A program made the translations under genes and the position numbers. Below, piece after piece: positions 47,911 to 61,746 of a stretch of DNA of 64,000 nt (its first letter is position 1; the number at the start of each line of letters is the position of its first letter). The notes beneath the pieces were generated by a model. The model was not told the origin of the DNA. It made no database searches and saw only the letters and a list, made by a program, of their open reading frames with translations. The stretch lies in the NCBI GenBank assembly GCA_030685235.1, contig MU839230.1, forward strand, positions 38,587 to 102,586, given 5' to 3'. This stretch comes from Copromyces sp. CBS 386.78 (taxonomy: Eukaryota > Ascomycota > Sordariomycetes > Sordariales > Sordariaceae).

Positions 47911-49314
47911 CGACGAATATTAATTTAGTCTATAAGCTAGTTAAAACCCTCTTATTGCTCGTTATTAACCAACTTAAAACCGTAATTAAAGGTATAGCTA
48001 ATACTAATTATATTAATAATTTAGAAGAAGGTTAAGCCTTTATTATTAGTTTTATACGTATTATTGTATATTTAAACCTAAGGATTTTCCTTCTATATCT
48101 ATTCTCCCTATAAATTACTCTAAAAGAAGGCAGTCGGTTTAGTATTACTAGACTTATTAACCCAATTAATTTCAAAGTAGACCCCCTTTTCTATAAGTAA
48201 TTTCATAATAAACTAGAAGGGGTTATACCTAATTTATATTTCCTTTTTAAATTTATAATAAAAGTTAATAAACTGCCGCTTTATAAATTATCTTTTAAAC
48301 TCTAGAAATTTCTTCTCTAATTCAATAGTAATTTCGCGGTTGGGTATACTAAAATAGTTAATATAGGTGGTAATAAATATCTTATATTAAAGTTTAAATA
48401 TTGAATAAATTAATAGTTTTTTACTAGGTAAATAGCTATAAAATTTATAGCCTTTTCGAAGATTAAAAGTCTATTGTCTATTGTTATACTTTAATACTTT
48501 AGTATACCCCTACTAAGTACATCCTTATTTAGCAATTAAAATTAACCGATTATAACTCTCTATCTTATAGTAAAGGGGACTAATAATGTAAAATAATTCG
48601 AATTTCGTATAAATACCCTATTAGTAATTATAGGAACGACCTTTTATAATACTATACCCAAATTCTTTTCCCTATTTCTATACATCGTTTACCAACTTAT
48701 TGAAGGTATTATATTAAGTATTAAAAATAGGGTAGTCACTATATTCGTAAGGGGGGCAAGAGTTAGGGGTCTCCTTATTATCGTTATTGTCGGTATTATT
48801 ATTAATCTCTATAAATTATATTAAAGTAAATTCACTAGGGAGTTTACTAGGGGTATAGGATTCGCTAAGGAACTTACTAAGAATATTGTTCGTTAAAAGT
48901 TTTAAATTAGGGTCGATGAAATTAAAGTCGATCGTTTAATTAGGGTATATACTACGGTCGTATATACCTGTCGGCTAGGGAATCGTATCAGCTATTTATA
49001 TTATTACGGTTAGCTATAAAACGCATAGAAAAATAATATATTATTTTCTACCGTTAATAAATACTAGCGCTTTATTTACTTGGGGATATTTTGTAATGCG
49101 CGCAATAGTAGTTTAATTAATTATAAGGAGTGTAATAATAGTAATAGTAATAGAGGAAGTAATAATATAATACGACGATGTAGATTGCTAAGTATAATAA
49201 TTATAAAATTTAGCTTGTGTAGGGGTTTGAATGTATAATGGGCTGTAATTTAGGGGTTTGGCGGGCATAGTACGGTTTGCTAACGCTAAGAACAGGAGCG
49301 TAGAGACTTAGAAT

Positions 49315-49433
49315 GGATGCGAGCGATTTGATTGGCTTAAAATTTTTAGGGTGTATTAGCGCGCGGGAAGGGTGGGGAGAGGGCGGGGCTACAATCTCTA
49401 AAGACTTTCTCTACAGTCCGAAAAGACTTTCTC
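49315..49433 (-). repeat. Right TIR of MULE
   Basis: A 119-bp inverted repeat that keeps many CA and TG dinucleotides, so it is close to the pre-RIP state. The AAATTTAA duplication follows. Confidence 0.85.
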
Positions 49434-49441
49434 AAATTTAA

Positions 49442-49693
49442 TAATAATATTTCTTCTAAAGATAATAGTACTCTAGTCGTTAAGAAAATTATTTAAATTA
49501 TTACGAAGGAATTTGCTAAGAAATAATCTACTATTAATAAAGCTATGGATAAATTTGCCGAAAACTTTAGGAAATTAGTAATTTAAATTTCCTAAAATAT
49601 TCGCCCCCCTTCCGAAATCCCCCCTTCTACCCTTTAATAACTTACTATTTACTATTTTTTTTAAATTTAATACCCTCTTATTTAGATTAATAC
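49442..49693 (+). mobile_element. Unclassified outer element, middle part
   Basis: Removing the MULE and one copy of AAATTTAA joins the frame from 45795 to here without a shift. The frame continues with lysine-rich sequence (STINKAMDKFAENFRKLVI) and a Pro-rich stretch, up to the gypsy target site AATAC at 49689-49693. Confidence 0.6.
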
Positions 49694-49946
49694 TATCACA
49701 AGGCGCGAGCAAGCACTAAGGTAAGATGTTAATTATTATACGAGGAACCAGAAGAGGAACTTGTACGCACGCGAGAACTATATAGGGCATAGTATAGAGC
49801 CCTATAGCCATAGGTGGCCATAGATCCACAAGGCGGCACCATACGTAATATTAGACAACTATACTACTATTAAACAACTACACTCAATTAACTATATTAA
49901 TATAGTACAACACCTATCTACAATAAAGTAAACAATACCTATAATA
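49694..49946 (-). repeat. 3' LTR of gypsy element
   Basis: 253 bp, heavily RIP-mutated. Its outer end reads TATCAC where the other LTR and the inverted partner imply TGTCAC, and its inner end reads ATAATA for GTGACA. Confidence 0.88.
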
Positions 49947-49959
49947 CTACCTCCCTCCT
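49947..49959 (-). other. Polypurine tract next to 3' LTR
   Basis: On the minus strand AGGAGGGAGGTAG lies directly upstream of the 3' LTR, where the plus-strand primer of reverse transcription is expected. It supports the minus orientation of the element. Confidence 0.65.
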
Positions 49960-51066
49960 AAATTAACTCCCAACCTCGAAATCTATTCAAAACCGTTCAA
50001 AAACTATTAATATTATTAAAATAAGGCGAACATCGCATACCAAGACGGGTAGTCGCTTAGCGCTAAACCTCCTATTATAGGGCTTAACACTAGCTAAACT
50101 ATTACTAAATATACCCCTTTCCCAAAAACTATCCGCCTTCTCACATTATCAACAAAAATAATCCCAAACAATCTCAAAACGTACTTAATAATCTTATAAA
50201 CCTCCCCTCTATACCTCACTATCACCAACCCCTGACGGGGGGTACTATAAGGACGCTCGTAATATAATAATTTATAAGGACGCTTACAACCCTACTAGTA
50301 CTATAAACTATAGAGACCCTCTTATTCGAATCCTGTTTATAATTATCGTAATTATCTTTTCTCTATAATTTATAACTATATCCCCTATCCCTACTAACCG
50401 CAATAAAAATCTTAACCGTAGGCTCTAACCGTTAGCTAGGGGGGGTAGGGTAATATACTAGGGGCAAGAGACGTAAATACACCGTAAAACGTATTATCTC
50501 CCAGTTACTATTAACAGTACCCTTACTACTACAGTAAGGTATCTATAAGGCAATTCGGCTAAGATACGCAAAATAAGCCGTTACTGAACTCCTTATTTTT
50601 CGGCTAGGATACGTAGAATAAGCCGTTACTAAACTCCTTATTTTTTATATCCGTCGTTAATATCGCTTCACTTATTATTCAACCTTACACTCCGCCAGAC
50701 TTACCGGCTATCTACCTCCGGGGCAGCTATAATAGGGACTAGAGAGGGTAATATCTCGGCCGCTCCATTATTAAACGAAGCCTCTTTTAACCAAATTTTA
50801 AATCCCCTCCTAAAATCAATATATAGCAGTCTCAATTCTAGTCATTTCTTATAAAATTCCCAGATTACCTTATAATAGCCGTTAAAGTTGGCCATTAATT
50901 ACCAATTTAGGGGGTAGTAAAACTACTTTACTAAATAGCACCATCGTCCCTCAATCTTCTAATAGTCTAAAAGTTCTTTAAACTCCTAACGCCTATCTTC
51001 TTCGTAATTATCAGTTCTAATAACTACTATACCTTCGTTAGCCTTAACGTCTATTATAAACTCCTT

Positions 51067-51700
51067 CTAACCCAATAATCCCTCTACGTAAAGCTTAACC
51101 CTTAATATATTAACAACGTAAATAACCTTTATATTACTAAGTAGGGCTAGCTCCACTATATACAAACTAGCCTTTATAATATAGAAAGGTCCTTCGAAAC
51201 GCAGTACCAATTTATCGTATAGTCTACCAGTCGCGTAGTTGGCTATATTAAACATAACCTCGTCCCTAACCTTATACTTAAGGGCGTCGGTACGGTTCTT
51301 ATTTACCGCCGCCTTATACCTTACCTATACTTATAGGGAAGAAGTCTTAACGAAGTCCCAAACCTCTTTAAACCGTAACACCAATTAGTTAATACTAAAG
51401 ATCTACATCTTCTACGCATCTATCACATTTAAGAACAATAATATAAACGGCTCTATCCCCATACGAGGGTAAAAATCATAATTAGCGAAAAAGGGGGTTA
51501 CTCCCGTTAACGCCAATTTAAAATTATTACCCTAGAACTTAGCCAAAGGTAGCCAATTAACCTAATCGTTTTAAGCCCAATTAATAAAGGTTCGTAAATA
51601 TTACTCCAGCTCCGTATTAATCCTTTTAGTTTAACCGTTTATCTCTTTATAGTAAGGCGTAAAATATTTTAATTTAACGCCTAATCGTAAGGACAATTGC
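51067..51700 (-). pseudogene. Gypsy integrase remnant, left copy with C-terminal tail
   Basis: Minus strand. Around 51640-51560 the frame has NG, stop, TKRINTELE, stop, YLRTFINWA, the conserved gypsy integrase block with Gln and Trp codons turned into stops. At 51255-51067 it reads YATGRLYDKLVLRFEGPFYI, the GPF/Y-type C-terminal module of gypsy integrases. This is the only copy with that module. Confidence 0.7.
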
Positions 51701-53339
51701 CTCTAGAAAACGGAGACGAACTAAATACCTTTATTTAAAACGATAGTATTTAGTAGGCTATAAAGGGTGAAAATATAATCGATAAACTTCTCTATTAATT
51801 CTTTTATTATTAAGCCCTCTATAGGGATAAAATATTGTATTTTCGTTAATTTATTAATAATTATTAATATATATTAATATTCTATTCCCCTACCCGCTTA
51901 TTATATTTTAGGGAATAGAATTATATAATCGATAGAAATATCGCGCTAAAGTATATAAGGGATAGGTAAAAGTTTAAAGAAACCTGCCGGTAATATCCTA
52001 ATAGCCTTAATTTTACTATAGGGTATATATACTTTATAGTAGGTATTTACCGCAACGACCATCCTTAGCCAAAAATAACAATATATTAATACTATTATTT
52101 TATTTCTCCTTAAGTAGCTACCCTATATTAAGGAGTATATATAGTAAATTAACTCTAATTAAATTACCTTATTATCGGGGGATATTACTAGCCTATTTTT
52201 AAATATAACCTTATTATTAACTATATAATACTCGGCGAAAGGGATTTTTAATATTTTCTTTAAATATTTTGGCCAATAATCGCTAGACCTAATAATTTCC
52301 TTAATATCCGCTATTATAAGAGAATTAAAATAAATCTAATCTATTAGGTTATTTATATAAATACCTAGCCTATCCTTATCTTTTTAAAGATTATCCTCTA
52401 AAATATAAATTATAAATAGCGCTCCCGTATTTAATATAACGTTTATTATAAAACCCTTACTATTTATATTTATTAATTCGAACGAATTTTCGTCGAAATA
52501 TAAAAGGTCAATAAAAAGCTTTTTCTTTACCTTTAATCTATTATCCTCCGTATCTTTAAATATATATTTTAATTTACAATTAAAAATATTAGGCGGTACG
52601 TTAATTAAATTTAATCGGTATTTAATTGTGAAATTGAATTTTAATAAAAATTCTAACTATTATATATACCTAAGGGTAAATTTCTTCGTAATATTAAACG
52701 TTTTTAGATTTTTATAGTCTATAATAATTTTAATTAGTTAAGCGGCGCTTTCTAACTCTAGCCTCTATTCTTCTAATACCTTAATTACGGCTAGCAATTC
52801 TTTATTATAAATATTATAATTATATTTTACTATAGAATATTTAGCCGAAAAGTAAGCGATTAAATATAATTTACCATTATATAACTATAATAGTATACTA
52901 CCCGTTAATTAATTAGAGGCGTCGATTTTAATAATAGTCGGTTTCTCTTAATTATAGATCTTCAAAATTAGTACAATTATAAATATTATTTTTAAAGCTT
53001 TAAAAGTATTATTATATTCTTTATCCTACTTCTAATCTATCGTTTTCTTTATTAATTTATATAGTAATTTACCTATATATAAGAAATTAGCGATAAACCT
53101 TCTATAGAAATTAGTAAAGATTAAAAAACGTTATAATTAACATTTTATTATCGGTACCTCCTATTTAGTAATTACTTTTAACTTCTCTAAATCTATTTCA
53201 ATTCCCTTAAAAGTAATAATAAGGTTTAAATATTTAATTCTCTAAGTATAAAATTCGTATTTATTAATATTAATTTATAAACCTATATTAATTAAACGTT
53301 ATAATACTTTTTTAATATATTTAATATATTCCTTATATA

Positions 53340-53400
53340 TTTTTAAGAAAATTAAAACGTTATTTAAATAGGCCGTTATATAAATATTTAAAATATCGTA
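53340..53400 (-). pseudogene. Reverse transcriptase active-site block, unit A
   Basis: The minus-strand frame reads ITAYLNNVLIFLKN. The gypsy consensus here is a T-A-Y-L-D-D block; both catalytic Asp now read Asn, which is what G-to-A RIP changes produce. It lies in the surrounding pol remnant. Confidence 0.7.
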
Positions 53401-56228
53401 TAAAATATTATTAATAAAATTTTAGAACGAGGCCAGTACCTCCGATAAACCGAATAAATAAATTAATAATTTGTAAAGGTTAAACCTTATAATAAAAGCG
53501 GTTAACTATTCATATCTTTCAATTATATATAATCTATTAAAAACGGCAATAATATTTACTTTTATAAATTATTTAACCTTATAAATAGCGTTTAAAGTTT
53601 CTTTAATTAAAAGTAATAAATATTTATTTTTTAATAAAATCTCGTTAATACCCCTATAATTTATATAAATCTATATACCACCGCCTAATTTATAGGTTAA
53701 TAATATTAATAAGGCGACGTCGGAGGTAGAAAATTTAATAAATCCCTTTACTAAATTATTATCTAATTATTATTTAATAATTTTAAATTCTTAAAATAAT
53801 ATTAGCCGTACCTTAGAATAAGGTAGAAATTCTACCCCTAATTTCAATTCGATTTTATAATTGTAAGAATAGTATTCCGGTATTATATTAGTATCCTATA
53901 AGTTAATTACGTAAAATAAATCCTTATATTCGTCTAGGAAATATATTTTCACTTCCTCTAAAATATATTTTAATTTAGTAACTTTATTTATAAACTTTTA
54001 AATATCCTCCTCTATAATATTATAAATTTTATTAATTTTAATTAAAAGGGTTAATTTTCGTTCTTCAAATAATAGTCGCTCGGTATCTATTATTTTTAAC
54101 ATACAAATACGATTAATATATTCCTTTGCAGATTCGCTAAGCTAGAGGGTTTATTCTCCTTTACCCTCGCTTGCGGCCTCTACTTTATAGAAATTAATAA
54201 ATTCGTATACTTCTGGATTTTTAAAATAAAATTTATATAATTTACTTTTCCCCTATATAATATCCTTCTATATATTTTTAAATAAGGATAATATTAAAAT
54301 AGTTATTTTCTTCTCCTTTTATACTTCTTAAAGTTCCGCCTATATAGTAGAACTAATTTTAACGCCCTTTATTCGTATATTAAATATAAAAGTCCTAATA
54401 TTAACTAATTTAATATTAAATAAATCTAATACTACTATATTAATTATAAGTTTAAAAGGTTAAAAAAACGTACGTTTAACCCGTTCGGGCCGTTATATTA
54501 TTTATATCCTCTTCTTATTAATAAATTATATTCGTACTTTAGTCTTTTTTAACGCTAGTTTCCTTATTAGATTGAAAGGTTCTTTAAATTCCCCTACGTA
54601 TATTAGAGAAGTCGGAAATTCTATTAATATAGCTTAACTTCTTTTAAGGGCTTTTATTATATTAATTACTTAAGTTAGGAAATATTTATTCTTACCGAAA
54701 TTAGAATTACTATTGAATCTACTCTCGGCTTCTTCGGAAACGTCCCTATTATCTTCTTCCTTAAAAATAATATTTAAAGCCGCCGCTACCTTTAATAATT
54801 AAAATATATAAGTACCTATATAGGTTATATTCTAAATAATCTTATTAGTTACCTAATTAATATTTAAATTATAAAATTATAATTATAGCTAACCTAGAAT
54901 TATTAGGTAATTTATTATTAGGTTAACTATAAAGAATCTAATAACCTCTCTATAATTACCGATCTATATTATCGTCTTAATATACTAATCTACTTATTTT
55001 TTAAAATTGCCGTCGGTTAAATATAATAGTCGGGGCTTTTTTAAAAATTTGAATTCTAAATAAGCTTTTTTTACAAAAGATCGGTCGATAAAAATTTTAC
55101 TTAAATATCTGGAATCGATTAATAATATATATTCTATTTTATTATTATACTAAGGATATTAAAAATATATAAATAATAAGGTTATATTTTACTTATAGAA
55201 TTTTAAATTATTTAATTTAAATAATTCTATTTTCTAATAATTAATAATATAAATATCTAATTTTATATTTACCCTCGTCTCTATCCTTCTTTATATCCCT
55301 ACTAAATACCCCTAAGCGTAATTTAACTTTAGGGTTTTCTATTTCTTTACTAAATTAGAGCGGCCGGAGCCGGGGCTAGGGTTATTAAGGCCGTTAAGGC
55401 CGCTAGGTTAATTATATCCGTTATAGCGTAATTAATAATTAGAGTACCCATATTAGCGTATTTATATATTATAATATTTAGACCTATATAATTAGTTTAT
55501 TTACCCTTATTATTATAATTAATTTAATATTTATATTCGCGGGCTAAGTATTTACCCTTATTGCAATTTATATAGAAGCCTTTATTATAGCGTTCTTATA
55601 GAACGTTTTTATAAATTTTAATAAATTTAATATAATTTAGATCTATAGTATTAGGGTCCTTATTATTACTATTAATATTATTATTATTATTATTTTTACT
55701 ATTATTATTAATTTAAATACTTTAAATAGTATTATTATATAGGGCTACCTTAATATAAATTTTAAAAATACTTTTAAATAATTTGTATTATCTTTTAAAA
55801 TCATTATAAATAAATTGAATATAATAATATAAAACCGAATTTACTAATAATTTAGAAACTTTCTAATAAAGAAGGCGGATTTTAGTAATTATATTATAAT
55901 TATAATAATCGGCTAAAGTAATAAATTAGGCGTTAAAGTCCTCGTAATTAAATTATTTACCTATTTATTTAAATTATAATAGGGAGTTTTTAGCGATTTA
56001 AATAATATTGCCCTATATATAACGGTTATTTAAATATATTAGAAATTCTTCGTTTATTTACTATTTTTAAAAAATTAAATAATAAAGGTTATTAAAAATT
56101 ATTTTTTAATATTCAGCTATATTAATTTTCGCTTTACCTTTTAAATAAAATATAGTATAAAAAAGTTTAAATATTTTATTAAGGAATTTATAATTATTAA
56201 CGATTTAACGATTACAGATTTTTAAATT

Positions 56229-57078
56229 CTAAGCGCTATAAATATTATAGCGTTTAATTATATTTATTTCCTTTCCTTTAAAGTATTTAAAATCTTTATA
56301 GAGAATTTTATAATAATAATATAATATAAGGGCTAGAATTATAGCTAAAAAATTAGGGAGGCCGCCGCTACCGCTATTTAGTCTACTAGGACCGCCGAGA
56401 TTACTAAGGCTATTAGAATTACTAAGGCTACTAAAATTATTAGGATTATTAGGGTTATTAAATTTAAATCCTCTACCTCCGAAACTATTACCCACTTTAT
56501 TATAGCTAAAGCCGCTTCCTTTATTCGATCCTTTAGGGCTACTATCGCTAGGACTACTACCTATATTACTAATATTAAAGCCAGTTCCCTTACCCGATCT
56601 TCTAAGGCCGCTATTACGATTTTTAATAATAATTTTATTTTCTTCGGTAAAACGGAAATTAATTTAAAGGTTTTTAATTTTTTCTTAAATTTTAATTAAT
56701 TCTTCATTAGTAATTTTATTTACGATACGTACGGCTATAAAGTCTTCTAATACTTTCTTTAACTCTATATAATATAGTTTGACGTTATTATTAGCCGTTT
56801 AATTAAAATTTAAGAGTCTTTAATAATTATTCTCCTTATTTTTAATAATATTATTTAGCTCTTCCCGAAGGCTGATCTTATCTTAGTTAAAGGCTGCGAC
56901 CTTCTAATATAGGGACGTATTTTCGTTAATAACCTAATTGTACTATAATTATAAAGATTGGATTTATTATATAAATTGCTTCTTGGTATCGTTAAGCTAG
57001 TTAATCTAAGCCTTGAACTGCCCTTCTTTCTCCTGTGTCTTCTCGATAAAATCTTTAGCATCATTCTCGAAAGTAACG
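56229..57078 (-). pseudogene. gag remnant, unit A (5' truncated at the junction)
   Basis: It includes an 88-codon open stretch (56229-56495) rich in Gly/Asn/Ser, followed by LYYYYKILYKDFKYFKG, in which Tyr residues sit where a Cys/His zinc knuckle is expected. The upstream gag part is cut at the tandem junction at 57078/57079. Confidence 0.6.
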
Positions 57079-58859
57079 AACCTAATCGTCTTAGGCCTAA
57101 TTGATAAAGGTTCGTAAGTATTGCTCCAGCTCCGCATTAATCTTCTCAGTCTGACCGTTTATTTCCTTATAGTAAGGCGTAGAATATTTTAATTTAATGC
57201 CTAATCGTAAGGATAACTATTTTTAGAAAGCGGAAACGAATTGAATACCTCTATTTGAAACGATGGTATTTAATAGGTTATAAAGGGTAAAAATACGATT
57301 GATAAACTTCTCTACTAGTTCTTCCGTTATTAAGCCTTCTATAGGGATAAAATACTATATTTTCGTTAATTTATTAATAATTACTAATATATATTAATAT
57401 TCTGCTTCCCTACCCGTTCGTTGTAATTTGGGGATAGAGTTACGTAATCGATAGAAATATTGCGCTAAAGTATATAGGGAATAAGTAAAGGTTTAAAGAA
57501 ATTTGCTAATAATATTTTAATAGCCTTAGTTTTATTATAGGGTATATATACTTTATAATAAGTATTTACTACAACGATTATCCCTAATTAGAAATAATAA
57601 TATATTAATACTATCGTTTTATTTTTCTTTAGGTAGCTACCCTATATTAAGGAATATATACAGTAGATTAGCTCCAATTAAACTACTTCGTTATCGGGGG
57701 GTATTACTAGCCTATCCTTAAATATAACTCTATTATTAATTATATAATATTCGGCGAAGGGGATTTTTAACACTTTCTTTAAATATTTTAACTAATAATC
57801 GCCAGACTTAATAACTTCTTTAATATCCACTATTATAAGAGAGTTAAAGTAAGCCCGGTCTACTAGGTTATTTATATAAATACCTAGCTTATTTTTATCC
57901 TCTTAAAAATTATCTTTTAGAATATAAATTATAAGTAGCGCTCCTATATTTAATATAATATTTATTATAAAACCTTTACTATTTGTATTTATTAATTCGA
58001 ACGAATTTTCGTCGAAGTATAAAAGGTTAATAAAAAACTTCTTCCTTACTTTTAATTTATTATTTTCTATATCTTTAAATACGTACTCTAATTTACAATT
58101 GAAGGTATTAGGCCGTACGTTAATTAAACCTAATCGGTATTTAATTATAAAATTAAATTTTAATAAAAATTCTAATTATTATATATATTTAAGAGTAAGT
58201 TTCTTCGTAGTATTAAACGTTTTTAAATTTTTATAGTCTATAATAATTTTAAAGGGTTGAACGGCATTTTCTAATTCTAGCCTCTATTCCTCCAATATTT
58301 TAATTACGGTTAGTAATTCTTTATTATAAATATTATAATTGTACTTTATTATAGAATATTTAGCCGAAAAGTAAGTAATTAAATACAATTTACCGTCGTA
58401 TAATTATAATAGTATACTGCCCGTTAATTAATTAAAGGCATCGATTTTAATAATAATCGGTTTTTCCTAATTGTAAATCTTTAGGATTAATACAGTTATA
58501 AATACTATTTTTAAAGTTTTAAAAGTATTATTATATTTTTTATCCTACTTCTAATCCGTCGTTTTCTTTATTAATTTATATAGCGGCTTACTTATACGTG
58601 AGAAGTTAGCGATAAACTTCCTATAAAAGTTGGTAAAGCCTAAGAAATATTATAATTAATATTTTATTATTAGTATTTCCTATTTAATCACTACTTTTAC
58701 CTTCTCTAAATCTATTTCAATTCCCCTAGGGCTAATAATAAAGCTTAGATATTTAATTTTCTAAATATAGAATTCGTATTTATTAATATTAATCTATAAA
58801 CTTATATTAATTAAGCGCTATAGTATTTCCTTAATATATTTAATATATTCCTTATACGT

Positions 58860-58920
58860 TTCTGAAAAGATTAAGACGTTATTTAAATAGGCCGTTATAT
58901 AAATATTTAAAATATTATAT
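58860..58920 (-). pseudogene. Reverse transcriptase active-site block, unit B
   Basis: Same Y-L-N-N block as in unit A, at the offset expected for the tandem copy. Confidence 0.65.
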
Positions 58921-61746
58921 AAAATATTATTAATAAAGTTCTAAAATAAAGCTAATACCTTTAATAAACCGAATAAATAAATTAATAATTCGTAAAAGCT
59001 AAATTTCGTAATAAAAGTAATTAATTATTCGTATCCTTTAATTATATATAATCTATTAAAAGCGGTAATAATATTTACCTTCGTAAATTATTTAGCCCTA
59101 TAAATAGCGTTTAGGGTTTTTTTAATTAAAGGTAATAGATATTTATTTTTTAATAAAATCTTATTAATACCCCTATAGTTTACGTAAATCCGTACGCTAC
59201 CGCCTGGTTTGTAGGCTAGCAAGATTAGTAAAGCGACGTTAGAAGTAGAAGGTTTAATAAATTTTTTTACTAAATTATTATTTAGCTACTATTTAATAAT
59301 TTTAAATTCCTAAAGTAATATTAGCTATACTTTAGAATAGGGTAAAAATTCTACCCCTAATTTCAATTCGATTTTATAATTGTAAGAACGGTATTCCGGT
59401 ATTACATTAGTATCCTATAAATTAATTATATAAAATAGATCTTTATATTCGTTTAGGAAATATACTTTTACTTCCTCTAAAGTATATTTTAGCCTAATAA
59501 CCTTATTTATAAATTTTTAAATATCTTCCTCCGTAATATTATAAATTTTATTAATTTCGGTTAAGGGGGTTAGCTTTCGTTCCTTAGGTAGTAGTCGCTC
59601 GGTATCTATTATTTTTAACGTATAAATATAATTAATATATTCTTTCGCGGACTTATTAGGCTAGAGGGCTTATTTTCCTTTACCTTCGTTCGTAGCCTCC
59701 GCTTTATAAAGGTCGATGAATCCGTATACTTCTAGATTTTTAAAATCACATTTATATAGCTTACTTCTCCCCTATATAATATCCTTCTATATATCTTTAA
59801 ATAAAGACGGCATTAAAATAGCCGCCTTCTTCTCCTTTTATACTTCTTAAAATTCCACTTATATAATAGAATTAACCTTAACGCCCTTTATTCGTATATT
59901 AAATATAAAAGTCCTAACATTAATTAATTTAATATTAAATAAGTTTAATACCGCTATATTAATTATAGGTTTAAAAAGTTGAAAAAACGTACGTTTAACC
60001 CGTTTAGGCCGTCGTATCGTCTATATCCTCTTCCCGTTAATAGATTATATTCGTACTTTAATCTTCTTTAACGCCGGTTTTCTTATTAGATTAAAAGGTT
60101 TTTTAAATTCCTTTATATATATTAGAAAAGTCGAAGGTTCTATTAATATAGTTTAACTTCCTTTAAAGGCTTTTATTATATTGGTTATTTAGGCTAGGAG
60201 ATATTCGTTTTCGCCGAAGTTAGAATTATTATCGGATCCGCTCTCGGCTTCTTCGGAAATATCTTTATTATCTTCTTCCTTAAAAATAGTACTTAGGGCC
60301 GCCGCTACCTTTAATAATTAAAATATATAAATACTTATATAGGCTAAGTTCTAAATAATTTTATTAGTTACTTAATTAATATTTAGATTATAGAATTATA
60401 ATTATAATTAGTTTAGAATTACTAGGTAATCTACTACTAAATTAACTACGAAGAATCTAATAACTTCTCTATAATTACTAATCCGTATTATTATTTTAAT
60501 ATATTAATTTACTTATTCCTTAAAGTCGCCGTCGGCTAGATATAATAGTTGGGGCTTTTTTAGAAATTTAAATTTTAGGTAAATTTTCTTTGCGAAAGAT
60601 CGGTCGATAAAAACTTTATTTAAATATTTAGAATCGACTAATAATATATATTCTATTTTATTATTACGATAGGGATAGTAAAATATATAGATAATAGGAT
60701 TGTATTTTGCCTATAGAATTTTAAATTATTTAATTTAAATAATTCTATCCTTTAATAACTAATAGTATAAATATCTAATTTTATATTTACTTTCATCTCT
60801 ATCCTTCTTTATATCCTTATTAAATACCTTTAAACGTAATTTAACCTTAGGGTTCTCTATTTCCTTACTAGGCTAGAGCGGCCGGAGCTGGGGCCGGAGT
60901 TACTAGGGCCGCTAGGGCTATTAAATTAACTATATTTACTATAGTTCAATTAATAATTAGGGTACCCGTACTAGCGTACTTACGCGTCGTAATATTTAAA
61001 TTTATATAATTAGTTTATTTACTTTTATTATTATAATTAATTTAATTCTTATATTCGCGGGCTAAATATTTACCTTTATTATAATTTATATAAAAGCCTT
61101 TATTATAGCGCTCCTATAGAACGTTTTTATAAATTTTAATAAGTTTAATGCAATTTAAATTTATAGTATCGGGGTCTTTACTATTACTATTAATACTACT
61201 ATTATTATTATTTTTATTACTATTATTAATTTAAATATTTTAAATAGTATTATTATATAGGGCTACCCTAATATAAGCTTTAGAAATACCTTTAAATAAT
61301 TCGTACTATCTTTTAAAATCGTTATAAATAAGTTGAATATAATAATATAAAACCGAATTTACTAATAATTTAAAAACCTTTTAATAAAGAAAGTAAATTT
61401 TAGTAATTATATTATAATTATAATAATCAACTAAAGTAATAAATTAGGCCTTAAAATCCTCGTAATTAGACTATTTACCCGTTTATTTAAATTATAATAG
61501 GGAATTTTCAACGATTTAAATAATATTGCCCTATATATAATAATTATTTAAATATATTAGAAATTCCTCGCTTATTTATTATTTCTAGAAGATTAAATAA
61601 TAAAGGTTATTAAAGATCGTTTTTTAGTATTCAACTATATTAATCTTCGCTTCGCCTCTTAAATAAGATATAGTATAAAAGAATTTAAATATTTCGTTAG
61701 GGAATTTATAATTATTAACGATTTAACGACTATAGATTTCCGAATT

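Larger units (their letters stand above)
45796..49433. mobile_element. Mutator-like (MULE) DNA transposon, inactivated by RIP
   Basis: A 3,638-bp element with long inverted repeats (45796-45913 and 49315-49433, 118/119 bp) flanked by an exact 8-bp target duplication AAATTTAA (45788-45795 and 49434-49441). Each end starts GAGAAAGTCTTTTCGGACT and repeats GAGAAAGTCTT 22 bases later. Long inverted repeats with an 8-11 bp duplication are typical of MULEs, and a minus-strand MULE transposase remnant confirms it. The right end is much less RIP-mutated than the left end. Confidence 0.85.
51559..57078 (-). repeat. Tandem unit A of gypsy internal duplication (5,520 bp)
   Basis: It starts at AACCTAATCGT (51559) and ends at TTCTCGAAAGTAACG (57078). 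The same start and end words bound the second unit. The two units align along their whole length with differences that are mostly C/T and G/A. Confidence 0.8.

Noticed and set aside
47823..48035. A 70-codon plus-strand frame inside the MULE
   Set aside because: It is the antisense shadow of the minus-strand MULE transposase remnant.
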